The notes beneath the pieces were generated by a model. It was not told the origin of the DNA. It saw nothing but the letters and a program-made list of their open reading frames with translations, and searched no databases. From positions 682,001 through 746,000 of the forward strand of contig CANNDZ010000002.1 in the NCBI GenBank assembly GCA_947503575.1: 64,000 bases of DNA. Reading direction: 5' to 3'. A program made the translations under genes and the position numbers. This document shows positions 53,688 to 61,944 of the stretch, one piece after another (positions within the stretch are counted from its first letter, which is position 1; each line of letters begins with the position of its first letter). This DNA is from an uncultured Kordiimonas sp. (GTDB lineage Bacteria; Pseudomonadota; Alphaproteobacteria; Sphingomonadales; Kordiimonadaceae).

Positions 53688-55032
53688 GCTCTTTCTCGGC
53701 GTGAACCGCGATGATGCCAGCCGACTGCTCTTCCAGGATGTGAACCACACCTTTGGAAGACCCGGACACAAAGCTGTGCAACAGCAATGTAGGGATCGCA
53801 ACCACAAGACCTTCCACCGTTGTCATCAGGGCGGCAGAAATACCACCAGCCATCTGAGACGGATCACCTGTACCAAACAGGGTAATCGCCTGGAAGGTTT
53901 CGATCATGCCGGTTACTGTACCCAGCAGACCAAACAGCGGCGCAACAGCCGAAATCAGCTTAACAACCGTCAGGAAGCGCTCCAGTGCGGGCGTTTCTTT
54001 CAGGATTGCTTCATCAAGCTTCAGCTCAAGCGTTTCAACATCGACGTTGCGGTTCTGGTCATAAACGGCCAGGACGCGACCCAGCGGGTTGTTCACGTCA
54101 GCCACTTCAGACTTGACCTGCTTCTTAACTTTGTTGCCAACCATGAAGAGATAGAACCACTGGAAGATCGCAAGGATAACGCCAATAGCGCCCAGAGACA
54201 AAGTCAGATACCCGATGAAGCCACCTTGATCGAGGCGCTCCTGCAGATTTGGTTTTTCAACTTCCAGGTTCAGCAGCTGACCGCGTGTTGGGTCAATACC
54301 GAGGGGCTGTACACCACTCGTAGCGGCCTCAAACGGCGCAATCGTGGACGTAAAGCGACCAGATGGCTGACGCTGAAGCTCAGCGACTTCACCTGTTGCT
54401 GTTAGCTGTAGGAATTTGCCATCGCCAACCAGACCAAAATCACCAACACGAACAATTTCCATTGGTGTCAATGTGCCGTCGTTCATGCGAACGTTGTGGG
54501 TAAATTTCTTCACCTCGCCAGAACCGATCATTTCGATCATCATCTGCGCTGGCCATGCCCGAATTTCCGCCAGTGTTGGCAGTTCGGAAGACTCAGCCGC
54601 TTTTGAAACCAGAATATCGATTTCTTCCATACGGCCTTCATTGTCGATGGTGATGTGCGAGCTGGAGATAATAGAGCGGGCATCACCGGCAGCTTGCTGC
54701 AGAACACCGAACAGCTCTGAAAGCTGACCAAGACGTTCCCGCTGAATTTCTAGCTGGTTAGTGATTTCTTGCTCATTGTCGCGGCGAACACCCTCAAGAC
54801 GGGCACTTTCGCGTTCCAGCACCTGCTGGCGTTGCTCGGCTTGTGCCAGCAACTGCTGCTGCTGGTCACGGCGTGCCATAAAATCTGCTTCGCGCGCTTT
54901 GTGCTCGGCAGATTCAGTGACACGGCCTTCACGGACCTTGTCCAACAGTGAACTCATGTCGGCATCCTGTGCAGAGACGGATGCAGAAAGCCCCAATGCA
55001 AGCAGGGCAGCGGATGTAATAATATTCTTCAT
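53674..55032 (-). CDS. TtpC-like MotA/TolQ/ExbB proton channel protein with periplasmic coiled coil
   Basis: About 452 residues. After a signal peptide (SAALLALGLSASVSAQ) comes a coiled-coil domain rich in Gln, Arg and Glu (residues 20-110), then a periplasmic domain to about 250. The C-terminal half is an ExbB-type channel: FIGYLTLSLGAIGVILAIFQWFYL, LISAVAPLFGLLGTVTGMIETFQAI and ALMTTVEGLVVAIPTLLLHSFV. This is the layout of TtpC, the extra protein of the Vibrio TonB2 complex. It directly follows the DUF3450 gene. Confidence 0.9.
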   Translation of the reverse strand: MKNIITSAALLALGLSASVSAQDADMSSLLDKVREGRVTESAEHKAREADFMARRDQQQQLLAQAEQRQQVLERESARLEGVRRDNEQEITNQLEIQRERLGQLSELFGVLQQAAGDARSIISSSHITIDNEGRMEEIDILVSKAAESSELPTLAEIRAWPAQMMIEMIGSGEVKKFTHNVRMNDGTLTPMEIVRVGDFGLVGDGKFLQLTATGEVAELQRQPSGRFTSTIAPFEAATSGVQPLGIDPTRGQLLNLEVEKPNLQERLDQGGFIGYLTLSLGAIGVILAIFQWFYLFMVGNKVKKQVKSEVADVNNPLGRVLAVYDQNRNVDVETLELKLDEAILKETPALERFLTVVKLISAVAPLFGLLGTVTGMIETFQAITLFGTGDPSQMAGGISAALMTTVEGLVVAIPTLLLHSFVSGSSKGVVHILEEQSAGIIAVHAEKEHANA

Positions 55033-55033
55033 C

Positions 55034-55804
55034 TTAATTCCCCGATGGCGCTGAAATTGGCAGGACAATTACATCAGACTGCGTGCGACGTTGAGCCATA
55101 CGAATCAACTGACGAACCGGCGTTGTAAAATCGCCAGACACATCAACCCACTGGGAACCGTCCCAGGCGCGAGTTTCTGTCGTGTCTTTGGTCTGATAGT
55201 AAAAACCAACGCGACCCAGACGCACGAAGTTTACCGTACGGCCATCTTCAAGCGCGCCTTCATAGGCGAAGAACGTGCGACCATACTGTACCTCCGTTTT
55301 GTATGCTTCCAGTACGATACGGAACCGCTCTGGGTCACTAACGTTCGGGTTATCCATGGCATCCCGAAGGCCTTGCACGCGATCACGGCGCTCTTCCAGA
55401 AGGAAAGGCACATCAGCTTCGATGAACTCTTCGAGATCATTAATCATGTCGAGCATCAAAGGCGTGATCTGCCGCTTGATTTCGTCGATCTGACCAATAG
55501 AAGTTTTGATCTTCTCGATTTCCTCGAGCTGCTTGGTGATTACGCGGTTCTGCTGGGCATTGTATGCTTCCAGACCCGCATTTGTTTTAAGCACAGCGCG
55601 ATAATCGCCAAACAGCTTCTGGGTCGCATCCGCAACACCATCAATTGTTTGTTGCGACTGAACCGCGAGTTTATTGGCTTGATTCACCTCTTTCACGATC
55701 GACTCGAGGCGCTCTTCTTGTGCGTTAGCAACTGTAGCCCCGAGAAGGAACGAGGCGACCGCCGCTGTTGAGACAGCTATCCGTTTCACTTTAGCCTTAT
55801 CCAT
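55034..55804 (-). CDS. DUF3450 family periplasmic protein, first gene of TonB2-type operon
   Basis: About 256 residues. A signal peptide (VSTAAVASFLLGATVANAQ) precedes a long helical coiled-coil region (VNQANKLAVQSQQTIDGVADAT, IEKIKTSIGQIDEIKRQI) and a compact end (VGFYYQTKDTTETRAWDG). The family is DUF3450, encoded before ttpC in Vibrio TonB2 loci. GTG at 55834 has a stronger ribosome site (GGAG) and would add ten residues; I use the ATG because it gives a standard signal peptide. Only one base separates it from the TtpC-like gene. Confidence 0.87.
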   Translation of the reverse strand: MDKAKVKRIAVSTAAVASFLLGATVANAQEERLESIVKEVNQANKLAVQSQQTIDGVADATQKLFGDYRAVLKTNAGLEAYNAQQNRVITKQLEEIEKIKTSIGQIDEIKRQITPLMLDMINDLEEFIEADVPFLLEERRDRVQGLRDAMDNPNVSDPERFRIVLEAYKTEVQYGRTFFAYEGALEDGRTVNFVRLGRVGFYYQTKDTTETRAWDGSQWVDVSGDFTTPVRQLIRMAQRRTQSDVIVLPISAPSGN

Positions 55805-56122
55805 TTTCTGCCCACATGGGTTTAATAATGCCACTTTGGTCTCCAGTAACCTGAATGCCTAGACGGCTGTTTTAACCTTATAAAGATCTGGAGCGTGTTA
55901 CTTACCCCGAACCTTTACCCCTAATACATTGGGTGGCGATCAACACACATTCCTACCCCGACTAACACTTCAGCCTGGTTTAAATGCATGCCCAAATAAT
56001 GGTTTTCCCGTACCTCTCCCAATTGTCCAAGTCATTAGCGAAATGCTTCGCTGTGCTTCTGCCACCGTTATCACGGGTCATTTAAAATGACCTGCGGGTG
56101 ATCTGTTGTATGCCAAAGTTCC

Positions 56123-56239
56123 CTAGTAGACGACCAATGGCAAAAAGCGCTGACCCGGCTCGCGACCTATCATCCAAGAATCTTCCTCGATTCCAAGCAA
56201 AAATTTTACTTTTCTTGTTTTCTTCCATGTGAACAGCAT
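56123..56239 (-). CDS. Possible 38-residue small protein after the Zur-like box
   Basis: ATG at 56239 is preceded by AAAGGA and opens a 38-codon frame to TAG at 56123. The product would be basic at its start (WKKTRK) and end in PLVVY. It begins 42 bases downstream of the Zur-like dyad on the minus strand. It is too short to judge by coding statistics and may be chance. Confidence 0.25.
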   Translation of the reverse strand: MLFTWKKTRKVKFLLGIEEDSWMIGREPGQRFLPLVVY

Positions 56240-56280
56240 GAATTCCTTTGGATTATGGTCATGATATATGACTAATATTA

Positions 56281-56295
56281 TGTAATATTATAACA
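56281..56295. promoter_or_regulatory. Zur-like dyad upstream of the TonB2-type operon
   Basis: TGTAATATTATAACA is the reverse complement of TGTTATAATATTACA, and the surrounding 19 bases (56281-56299) are identical in reverse to 49456-49474 before the stand-alone tonB. A 19-base exact match in two TonB promoters is unlikely by chance even in AT-rich DNA. It lies 477 bases before the DUF3450 start. Confidence 0.5.
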
Positions 56296-56397
56296 ATATA
56301 TAATAGCCATGTCAAAGATTTTCCTGACCAGCAACCATGGGTCAGCAGCCGGGCATCGACTTCGCTGTAGCGGAAGATTTAAGATCTAGGGTATCAG

Positions 56398-56601
56398 TTA
56401 AGGACGCGCACGCTTGGAGTTTTTGCGCATCTCTAACAAGACGGAAACAACCCCATGCCATTGGTTTTCGGTGCTGATCTGGATCGCGGCGTCCAGACCC
56501 ATGTGCCCGGAAAGGCGGCGGGCAAGCGCCCTTGTCTGCTCAGACACACCGTCGGCGGAACTTGTTGTCGGGTCGTCCTGCATCGCTTGGCTGGAATTCA
56601 T
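56398..56601 (-). CDS. Small soluble protein, unknown function
   Basis: 67 residues, not recognised. The centre SEQTRALARRLSGHMGLDAAIQISTENQWHGVV reads like a folded domain, and the C terminus is basic (MRKNSKRARP). A good ribosome site (AGAGAAGAG) precedes the ATG and codon use fits the chromosome, so it is probably real. It lies between the TonB2-type operon and pabB. Confidence 0.6.
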   Translation of the reverse strand: MNSSQAMQDDPTTSSADGVSEQTRALARRLSGHMGLDAAIQISTENQWHGVVSVLLEMRKNSKRARP

Positions 56602-56793
56602 CTACTCTTCTCTGTCGGTCCGGTTAGCGCACTTTGGTCAAGGGCGTCGTTAACCCGACTTTACAATTGAGTTGCAAATAAATGATTAACGACTCGTCGG
56701 GGGCAAAAAAGCGCAAATCCACGAAAAAAGGATAGGAAGCGATTCGCCGCACCACCTGATCAGGCAGTAATTTTCAAAAATACCGTCTTGCCG

Positions 56794-56826
56794 TTACGAC
56801 AGGGATATCCATTACAACAGGGATAT
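56794..56826. repeat. Short direct repeat at the pabB stop
   Basis: TTACGACAGGGATAT (56794-56808) and TTACAACAGGGATAT (56812-56826) differ by one base and are 18 bases apart. The second copy contains the stop codon of the pabB-pabC gene. This may be a local duplication without function. Confidence 0.7.
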
Positions 56827-58671
56827 AATGTCTGGACGCACATCAACCCGCCGCAACCCTCGAAGGGCATTACCCAGATAAACAGTCCATCCCCTGGCCA
56901 GGTCTTCAGGTGTCAGCACCTGCTCTTTCATGGCATAAGCCGGATCATCCATCAGCTCCGCACGCAACACCCCAGGCAGCGCACCACTGGCTAGTGGCGG
57001 TGTCAGCCATCCTTTTCCGGTATCGAGAAACACGGTGCTGATCGCCCCTTCAACAAGCTCGCCGCGTTCGTTTTGAAATACTAAGTCAGCCAGGCCCCGT
57101 TCCTTGGCAATCGATGTGGCTGCATCATACAGGGCTCGGTTACTGGTTTTATGGCGCAACCAAACATCCCCAGAGTTCAGCCTTGGTGCAGCAAAAGCGA
57201 CCGTCAAGCCATCGCCTTCAGGCTCGTCATGAGGTGTTATATCAACGGTGGGTTGCCCAGCTTGATCAACCACCAACCGCACCCGGAAGATACCCGGCGA
57301 TGTCTTTGCCACAGCACCGGCTATATCCCGCTGGATGGCTGCACCGTCCAGCGGAATACCAAAATAGCGGGCACTGGCCGACAGGCGGTCCAAATGACGG
57401 TCCAGCAAACGAATAGCCCCCTTTTCCAAACGCATGGTCTCAATCAGATGAAAAGGCGGCGTTGCAACTTTCTCGGCAAAAGTGGCTTTCAGGTTGCATT
57501 CCCGGTATTCCGCCGCGACCTCGCTATCGGCAACAATGCCGCTGCCCACCGCCAGCCGGCCCGTGCCTTGATCGTCAAAAATGAACGTGCGGATAGGCAC
57601 ACTCAGGGACCAGCGCGTGGGCTTATCATCGGCTGTCGGGCTAAAATGCCCGATTGCCCCACAATAAACGCCGCGCGGCGCTTGTTCCAGCTCAGCAATA
57701 ACCTGCATTGCGCGAATTTTGGGCGCACCCGTCACAGACCCGCATGGAAACAGCGCCTCCAACAGGTCTGTAGGTTTCAAAGACGGGTCGCATGCCGCCT
57801 CGATACCGGATGTCATCTGATGCAGTGTTGGGTATGTCTCTATCGTAAACAGGTCGCTAACACTGACAGTGCCTTTTGTGGCCACGCGGCTAAGATCATT
57901 GCGAATCAGGTCAACAATCATAAGGTTTTCCGCCTGAGACTTCGGATCTGCGGATAAAGCGATTGCCGCCTCCCGGTCCTCCACCACATTCCTATACCGG
58001 TTTGCGGTTCCTTTCATCGGGCGCGCCTGCAACCGGCACCCTCGTCGCTGAACAAAAAGCTCAGGCGAGAAAGATAATACCGTATCCTCGCCAGTATGGA
58101 TGAAAGCACCGTATTCCACCGGCTGTTCGCGCCGTAACTGGCGATAAATGGCAAGGGGCTCGCCGACAAGCTTGCAGGGTCGCGGAAACGTGTAATTCGC
58201 CTGATATATATCCCCAGCCAGAATATAGCGCTGAATGCGATCAAGATGATCTGCATAGGTGTCATATTCTGGGCCATCGTCTGTGAAAGACAAATGAGCA
58301 TGGGTTTCGTCGTGTTGTTCGCTTTCAAAGGCTCTGGAGGATAGCCACGCATCTACTGTTGCTGGCTCCATGTCCGTGCGGTTGCGGGTCGCCAGCATCC
58401 AAATCAGGGGCTCTTTTGGCCAGTGTTGAACAGCGTTCTTAACACGGTCTTCCCACGCCGCTGCCGCTTCATAAGCAATCCAGCCCGCGACATGAAACCC
58501 GTCCGCCACCGCCTGATCCAACTGCGCAAGGGCATGTGGCACATCTGCATGGGTGCGGGCACAGATTATATGGTCCGGATCATAAAACAGCATCGACCGG
58601 CCCGCACAGCCGGCGTCCCGGCTATCATCCAGCAAAACAAAAGGCGGGTTCAAGGTTTCAGGCGGCACCAA
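56812..58671 (-). CDS. pabB: Aminodeoxychorismate synthase component I fused to aminodeoxychorismate lyase
   Basis: 619 residues joining two steps of p-aminobenzoate synthesis. The N-terminal part (to about 390) is PabB: GDIYQANYTF, the catalytic lysine motif ARPMKGTANR, MIVDLIRNDLSRV, PCGSVTGAPKIRAM and GSGIVADS. The C-terminal part is a class IV PLP lyase (PabC-like): LIETMRLEKGAIRLLDRHLDRL, the lysine region LRHKTSNRALYD and a terminal LPGVLRAEL. Fusion puts chorismate amination and pyruvate removal in one chain. The glutaminase PabA is not in the window. folE, elsewhere here, serves the same folate pathway. Confidence 0.92.
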   Translation of the reverse strand: MVPPETLNPPFVLLDDSRDAGCAGRSMLFYDPDHIICARTHADVPHALAQLDQAVADGFHVAGWIAYEAAAAWEDRVKNAVQHWPKEPLIWMLATRNRTDMEPATVDAWLSSRAFESEQHDETHAHLSFTDDGPEYDTYADHLDRIQRYILAGDIYQANYTFPRPCKLVGEPLAIYRQLRREQPVEYGAFIHTGEDTVLSFSPELFVQRRGCRLQARPMKGTANRYRNVVEDREAAIALSADPKSQAENLMIVDLIRNDLSRVATKGTVSVSDLFTIETYPTLHQMTSGIEAACDPSLKPTDLLEALFPCGSVTGAPKIRAMQVIAELEQAPRGVYCGAIGHFSPTADDKPTRWSLSVPIRTFIFDDQGTGRLAVGSGIVADSEVAAEYRECNLKATFAEKVATPPFHLIETMRLEKGAIRLLDRHLDRLSASARYFGIPLDGAAIQRDIAGAVAKTSPGIFRVRLVVDQAGQPTVDITPHDEPEGDGLTVAFAAPRLNSGDVWLRHKTSNRALYDAATSIAKERGLADLVFQNERGELVEGAISTVFLDTGKGWLTPPLASGALPGVLRAELMDDPAYAMKEQVLTPEDLARGWTVYLGNALRGLRRVDVRPDIISLL

Positions 58672-58828
58672 CGCACTCCGGCAACTAATCTGAAGTCAAC
58701 CAATCTGGAGGCACCCAACTTTGGGCCAACCAATCCATATTGGGCCGACCTTATGGAACGCGCGGTGTCTCCCGTCAACCGTCAGTCAGGTGCCACCAAC
58801 CAGCCCGATACGACGCATTGATCTATGC

Positions 58829-60295
58829 CTAATTTTCAAAAGGGTCCGAAAACTTTGGATCAGTCAAGAAAACCTGGTCAGTCAGGGTTTCCAGAAAGGC
58901 CACTAAGTCGGCTTTTTCCCCGTTTGAAAGATTGAGCCTGCGTGGTTGCCCGTTGTCCGCTGTCAGTCTGTTGGACAGGTTGGGGTTGGCCTGCACATCA
59001 TCACTATAGAAATCAACAACCTCCTCCAGCGTTTCAAACCGGCCATCATGCATGAATGGACCGCCAACAGACACATTCCGCAAGGACGGTGACTTGAACC
59101 GCTGATTACCAGCACCCTGGTCACCGGTCGTTCCAATATCCAATCCGTTGTTGTGAACATTGTCGCTCACATGAGCACTTGTTGTATGGCATAGGTCGCA
59201 CCGGCCGCGACCTCGAAAAATACCAAGGCCACGCATTTCAGAGGCATTGAAAACAAGGCCAAAATCATCCGGATCACCGTTTGCAGCAACATAGGCTTCA
59301 TCAAACTTCGATTGATAGGTCACAAGCGAACGAACAAATTGCGCCAACGCCAGCGAAATTCGCTCAGAGGTGATGGCATCATCGCCAAACGCATCGTCAA
59401 ACAGGGGGGCGTAATAATCAATGTCCAGCAGTTTTGCTTCCAGTTGTGTCAGTGTCATGCCCATTTCAACGTCATCCTGGATTGGCTGCAGGACCTGATC
59501 TTCCAGCGTGGCTGCGCGCTCGTCCCAAAAGAACCGACCCCGCTCATAAAAGCGGGCATTGCCCAACCGCATGGAATGACGTCCCGTTAAGCCGCCTTCA
59601 AACCCAACGCTTAAAACCGCAGGGTCACTAAAGCCGTTTGCCTGTATGTGGCAGGACGCACACGCTATCGTGTCATTGGCCGACAGCTTTTTGTCGTAAA
59701 ATAGCACCCTGCCCAACGTAGCCCCCGCGTCTGTAATCTGGTTGTTGCCGGGTGTATTATCCGTGCGGTCAACGTTACCCAGGGCAGCATTGGGCTGTGT
59801 GTAATGAGACGGCAAATCCTGATTGGCGTAATTAAACGGTGTATCGGGCAAACTGGGCCTTTCAGCAGCGGCAGGTCTGATCGTAATTAAAAAACTGTCA
59901 GACGCCGTGCCACTGTTACCGTCATCGGCAGCAATGGTTGCAACAATTGTTGTTGCGGTCGTCGGCGTTCCGGACACCGTTCCATCCGTTGCGGAAAGGC
60001 CAGTGCCATCCACGTCGAACGTCACGCTGTACGCCAGCAAATCACCATCTGCATCCGTGAAGGTCGTGCCATTTTGCGTTGCATCAAAATTGAAGGCAAC
60101 ACCGACAAAGCCTGTCTGATCCGGCACCGCAGCTGCAACACTGGGCGCAGCATTTGTTGTTTGGGTTGGTTGTGTGGTTGTGTCGGTTTGGGTTGCTGTA
60201 CCGCTATCATCACTGCCATTACAGGCCACAAGAAAAAGCGTACAGAAACAGACGACCGTTTTGGCCGCTGCTGCGCGAAAAAGTTCAAAATGCAT
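58829..60295 (-). CDS. Di-haem cytochrome c peroxidase-like lipoprotein with Ig-like domain
   Basis: 488 residues. The signal peptide ends in a lipobox (FLVACNGS), so it is probably lipid-anchored. A Thr/Gln-rich linker leads to a putative-Ig/cadherin-like domain (residues ~45-135: VPDQTGFVGVAFNFDA, DADGDLLAYSV, DGTVSGTPT). The peroxidase part has two haem c motifs, CASCH near 205 and CDLCH near 355, and LGRVLFYDKKLSAND, with FMHDGRFETLEEVVDFY as the distal signature. It would reduce peroxide or act as a MauG-type oxidase. A dyad with CGAAGGG arms lies upstream. Confidence 0.9.
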   Translation of the reverse strand: MHFELFRAAAAKTVVCFCTLFLVACNGSDDSGTATQTDTTTQPTQTTNAAPSVAAAVPDQTGFVGVAFNFDATQNGTTFTDADGDLLAYSVTFDVDGTGLSATDGTVSGTPTTATTIVATIAADDGNSGTASDSFLITIRPAAAERPSLPDTPFNYANQDLPSHYTQPNAALGNVDRTDNTPGNNQITDAGATLGRVLFYDKKLSANDTIACASCHIQANGFSDPAVLSVGFEGGLTGRHSMRLGNARFYERGRFFWDERAATLEDQVLQPIQDDVEMGMTLTQLEAKLLDIDYYAPLFDDAFGDDAITSERISLALAQFVRSLVTYQSKFDEAYVAANGDPDDFGLVFNASEMRGLGIFRGRGRCDLCHTTSAHVSDNVHNNGLDIGTTGDQGAGNQRFKSPSLRNVSVGGPFMHDGRFETLEEVVDFYSDDVQANPNLSNRLTADNGQPRRLNLSNGEKADLVAFLETLTDQVFLTDPKFSDPFEN

Positions 60296-60365
60296 TAATA
60301 AAAGTCCATTCCTCGTCGAACACGGTCCCCTTCAACCGTGAAAACTATTGTAGCCCAAAGTTGTA

Positions 60366-60390
60366 CGAAGGGTATATCTTCATCCCTTCG
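60366..60390. promoter_or_regulatory. Inverted repeat upstream of peroxidase gene
   Basis: CGAAGGG (60366-60372) and CCCTTCG (60384-60390) are perfect arms with an 11-base centre, about 70 bases before the ATG of the di-haem peroxidase. No T-run follows on either strand, so it is not a terminator. An operator for a regulator of the peroxidase is possible. Confidence 0.4.
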
Positions 60391-60416
60391 AAAAAAGTCT
60401 GACGAAAAATTTGCTT

Positions 60417-60447
60417 AAAAAAATCCGCCTGGTTTCCCACGCGGATT
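60417..60447 (-). terminator. Rho-independent terminator after MAPEG gene
   Basis: On the minus strand: stem AATCCGC, 12-base loop, stem GCGGATT followed by a T-run (plus-strand A-run 60417-60423; arms 60422-60428 and 60441-60447). It lies 86 bases after the MAPEG stop. Confidence 0.78.
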
Positions 60448-60532
60448 ATAAGGCATCTACAGGCAGCTCTTTTTCGGCTCGCGCCGGGTCCAAAGCGCCC
60501 GACGAGCTAGGGGTCCCCGGAGGATCAGGGTT

Positions 60533-60922
60533 CTACAGAATACCGTAACCCTTCAACAAGCCTGCTATGCTGGAAACCAGGATAGAAAGCCAAGTCAAAA
60601 GGGTACCGTAAAAACGAAACGGGTTGCGGCCTTCAAATTTACCAAGCGTCAAACCATGCATGTAGCGCCCAACAACCAGCGCAACGGCAACACCCATTAC
60701 CAAATACCAACTCACGCGGGAGTATTCCAACAGACCAATCAGGATCAGTCCTATGGGGGCGTATTCAACCAGGTTGCCCTGCGCCCGACTGGCCGTTAAC
60801 AACCCCTCATCATCCCCTGTTCCCAAACTGACTTCTGCACGCAGCCGATTCTTTGAAACATTGTATGAAAGGTAGACCAAAAGCAGGCCCAAAAAACTTG
60901 CCGATATCAGTGTGATGGTCAT
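60533..60922 (-). CDS. MAPEG family membrane protein
   Basis: About 129 residues with four membrane segments. NRLRAEVSLGTGDDEGLLTASRAQGNLVEYAPIGLILIGLLE is the MAPEG signature (RAQ-N-x-E) near residue 50, with VVGRYMHGLTLG later. The superfamily includes microsomal glutathione transferases; the bacterial members act on glutathione or lipids, the exact role being unknown. The ATG at 60922 has GGGAGAG upstream. Confidence 0.87.
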   Translation of the reverse strand: MTITLISASFLGLLLVYLSYNVSKNRLRAEVSLGTGDDEGLLTASRAQGNLVEYAPIGLILIGLLEYSRVSWYLVMGVAVALVVGRYMHGLTLGKFEGRNPFRFYGTLLTWLSILVSSIAGLLKGYGIL

Positions 60923-61042
60923 AAGGTCTCTCCCGATGATTTTGTTCCCGCGCCACACTGGGCGGGAATACGATCATGGTCAAGGGTCCTGGCCCGGTTG
61001 TATCTGTGCCTTGCCCCACCTTTGCATGTTTGGAATGTTGCC

Positions 61043-61615
61043 ATGAAAGATCGCTTCAGTGATTGGAGCCTGTATCACAAAGCTGTTGCCGCCTTCGTCG
61101 CCGCGCTGGCGTTTGGCGTTATTCTGCGCGCTTTGCTAGTTATAGATACCGCCTTTGAAGTGTCGGCAGATCAAACCCTGACTGCAAGTGCAGATACTGT
61201 GTGGCACCTTATGTCATCAGACGATGAGCGCGACAAATGGCAAGCAGAACTGATGGACCTGGTGGAGTTGACCGGCCCCACGGCCGAAGCGGGGGCGACC
61301 CGCCTTCTTTTCTGGAAGCGCGGCGCACGCCGCTGGCAGTCCGTCGAGCGGACCAGGGATGTTCTTACCGGGCGTGTTTTAGGCTTTCTGCAGTCTTCAG
61401 ACGAAGACACCCGCTGGGTAACACTGTCACTTGATGTTACAGGTGACTGCCAAACCACCCTGCAAATTGAAGAAATTATCAAACCCGCCGGGTACCTGGA
61501 CCGTTTTTGGTTTTTTAATCAGCGTACCAATCATGAAAACCGCCTAGCGGCGTCGCTGGATGCCATAGAGCGCTGGGCCACCATCCAAGATACCAACTGC
61601 TCAGCTGATAAATGA
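61043..61615 (+). CDS. SRPBCC family protein with N-terminal membrane anchor
   Basis: About 190 residues. One membrane segment near residues 13-34 (AVAAFVAALAFGVILRALLVI) precedes a START/SRPBCC lipid-binding-like fold: QTLTASADTVWHLMSSDDERDKW, then GATRLLFW, and a last helix (NRLAASLDAIERWA). The ligand is unknown. I use ATG 61043, not the upstream frame. It is divergent from the MAPEG gene, so the two may share control. Confidence 0.78.
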   Translation: MKDRFSDWSLYHKAVAAFVAALAFGVILRALLVIDTAFEVSADQTLTASADTVWHLMSSDDERDKWQAELMDLVELTGPTAEAGATRLLFWKRGARRWQSVERTRDVLTGRVLGFLQSSDEDTRWVTLSLDVTGDCQTTLQIEEIIKPAGYLDRFWFFNQRTNHENRLAASLDAIERWATIQDTNCSADK

Positions 61616-61664
61616 GCACAATAAAGTCTGGACTCAGGCGATAGCAGCCCTAAGGCAAAAATCC

Positions 61665-61838
61665 TTACGAAACGTCAAAATCAGTAAATTCCCAACCGGA
61701 ACTGCGTTCCATTTCCGCCAGAAACAGGTTTTCGGCGGCCACGACGGCTTCTTCTTCACTGTCGGCATCCACTTCTGCAACCCAGTAAAATTCGCCTCGG
61801 CCCATTGTTGCTTTCAGGGTGACTTTTTTGCGTGCCAT
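61665..61838 (-). CDS. Small conserved protein, unknown function
   Basis: 57 residues. The sequence MARKKVTLKATMGRGEFYWVAEV followed by an acidic helix (DADSEEEAVVAAENLF) and EFTDFDVS suggests a small alpha/beta fold. I do not recognise the family with certainty. It starts at ATG 61838, 106 bases after the GT2 gene on the same strand. The longer frame that runs back into the GT2 gene is not used. Confidence 0.65.
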   Translation of the reverse strand: MARKKVTLKATMGRGEFYWVAEVDADSEEEAVVAAENLFLAEMERSSGWEFTDFDVS

Positions 61839-61944
61839 GTGCCTGTCCTCAGGTGTTGAACGTGTCAGTTTTCTGGAATGGGATTTACAGCGTTTAGCAT
61901 GAGCCTTGAGTAGCTGCAATCGTTTGGGACGGATTGTATCCGGG

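Larger units (their letters stand above)
55805..56397. other. Leader region of the TonB2-type operon
   Basis: 593 bases without a confirmed gene. It holds a dyad GGTCATT-TAA-AATGACC (56076-56092), a Zur-like box near its far end and a possible 38-codon ORF. The long distance between the box and the first gene suggests either a long leader or that the box controls a small gene there. Confidence 0.6.

Noticed and set aside
57151-57957. Plus-strand frame (268 codons) antisense to pabB-pabC
   Set aside because: Overlaps a well-supported fusion enzyme; no ribosome site or domain.
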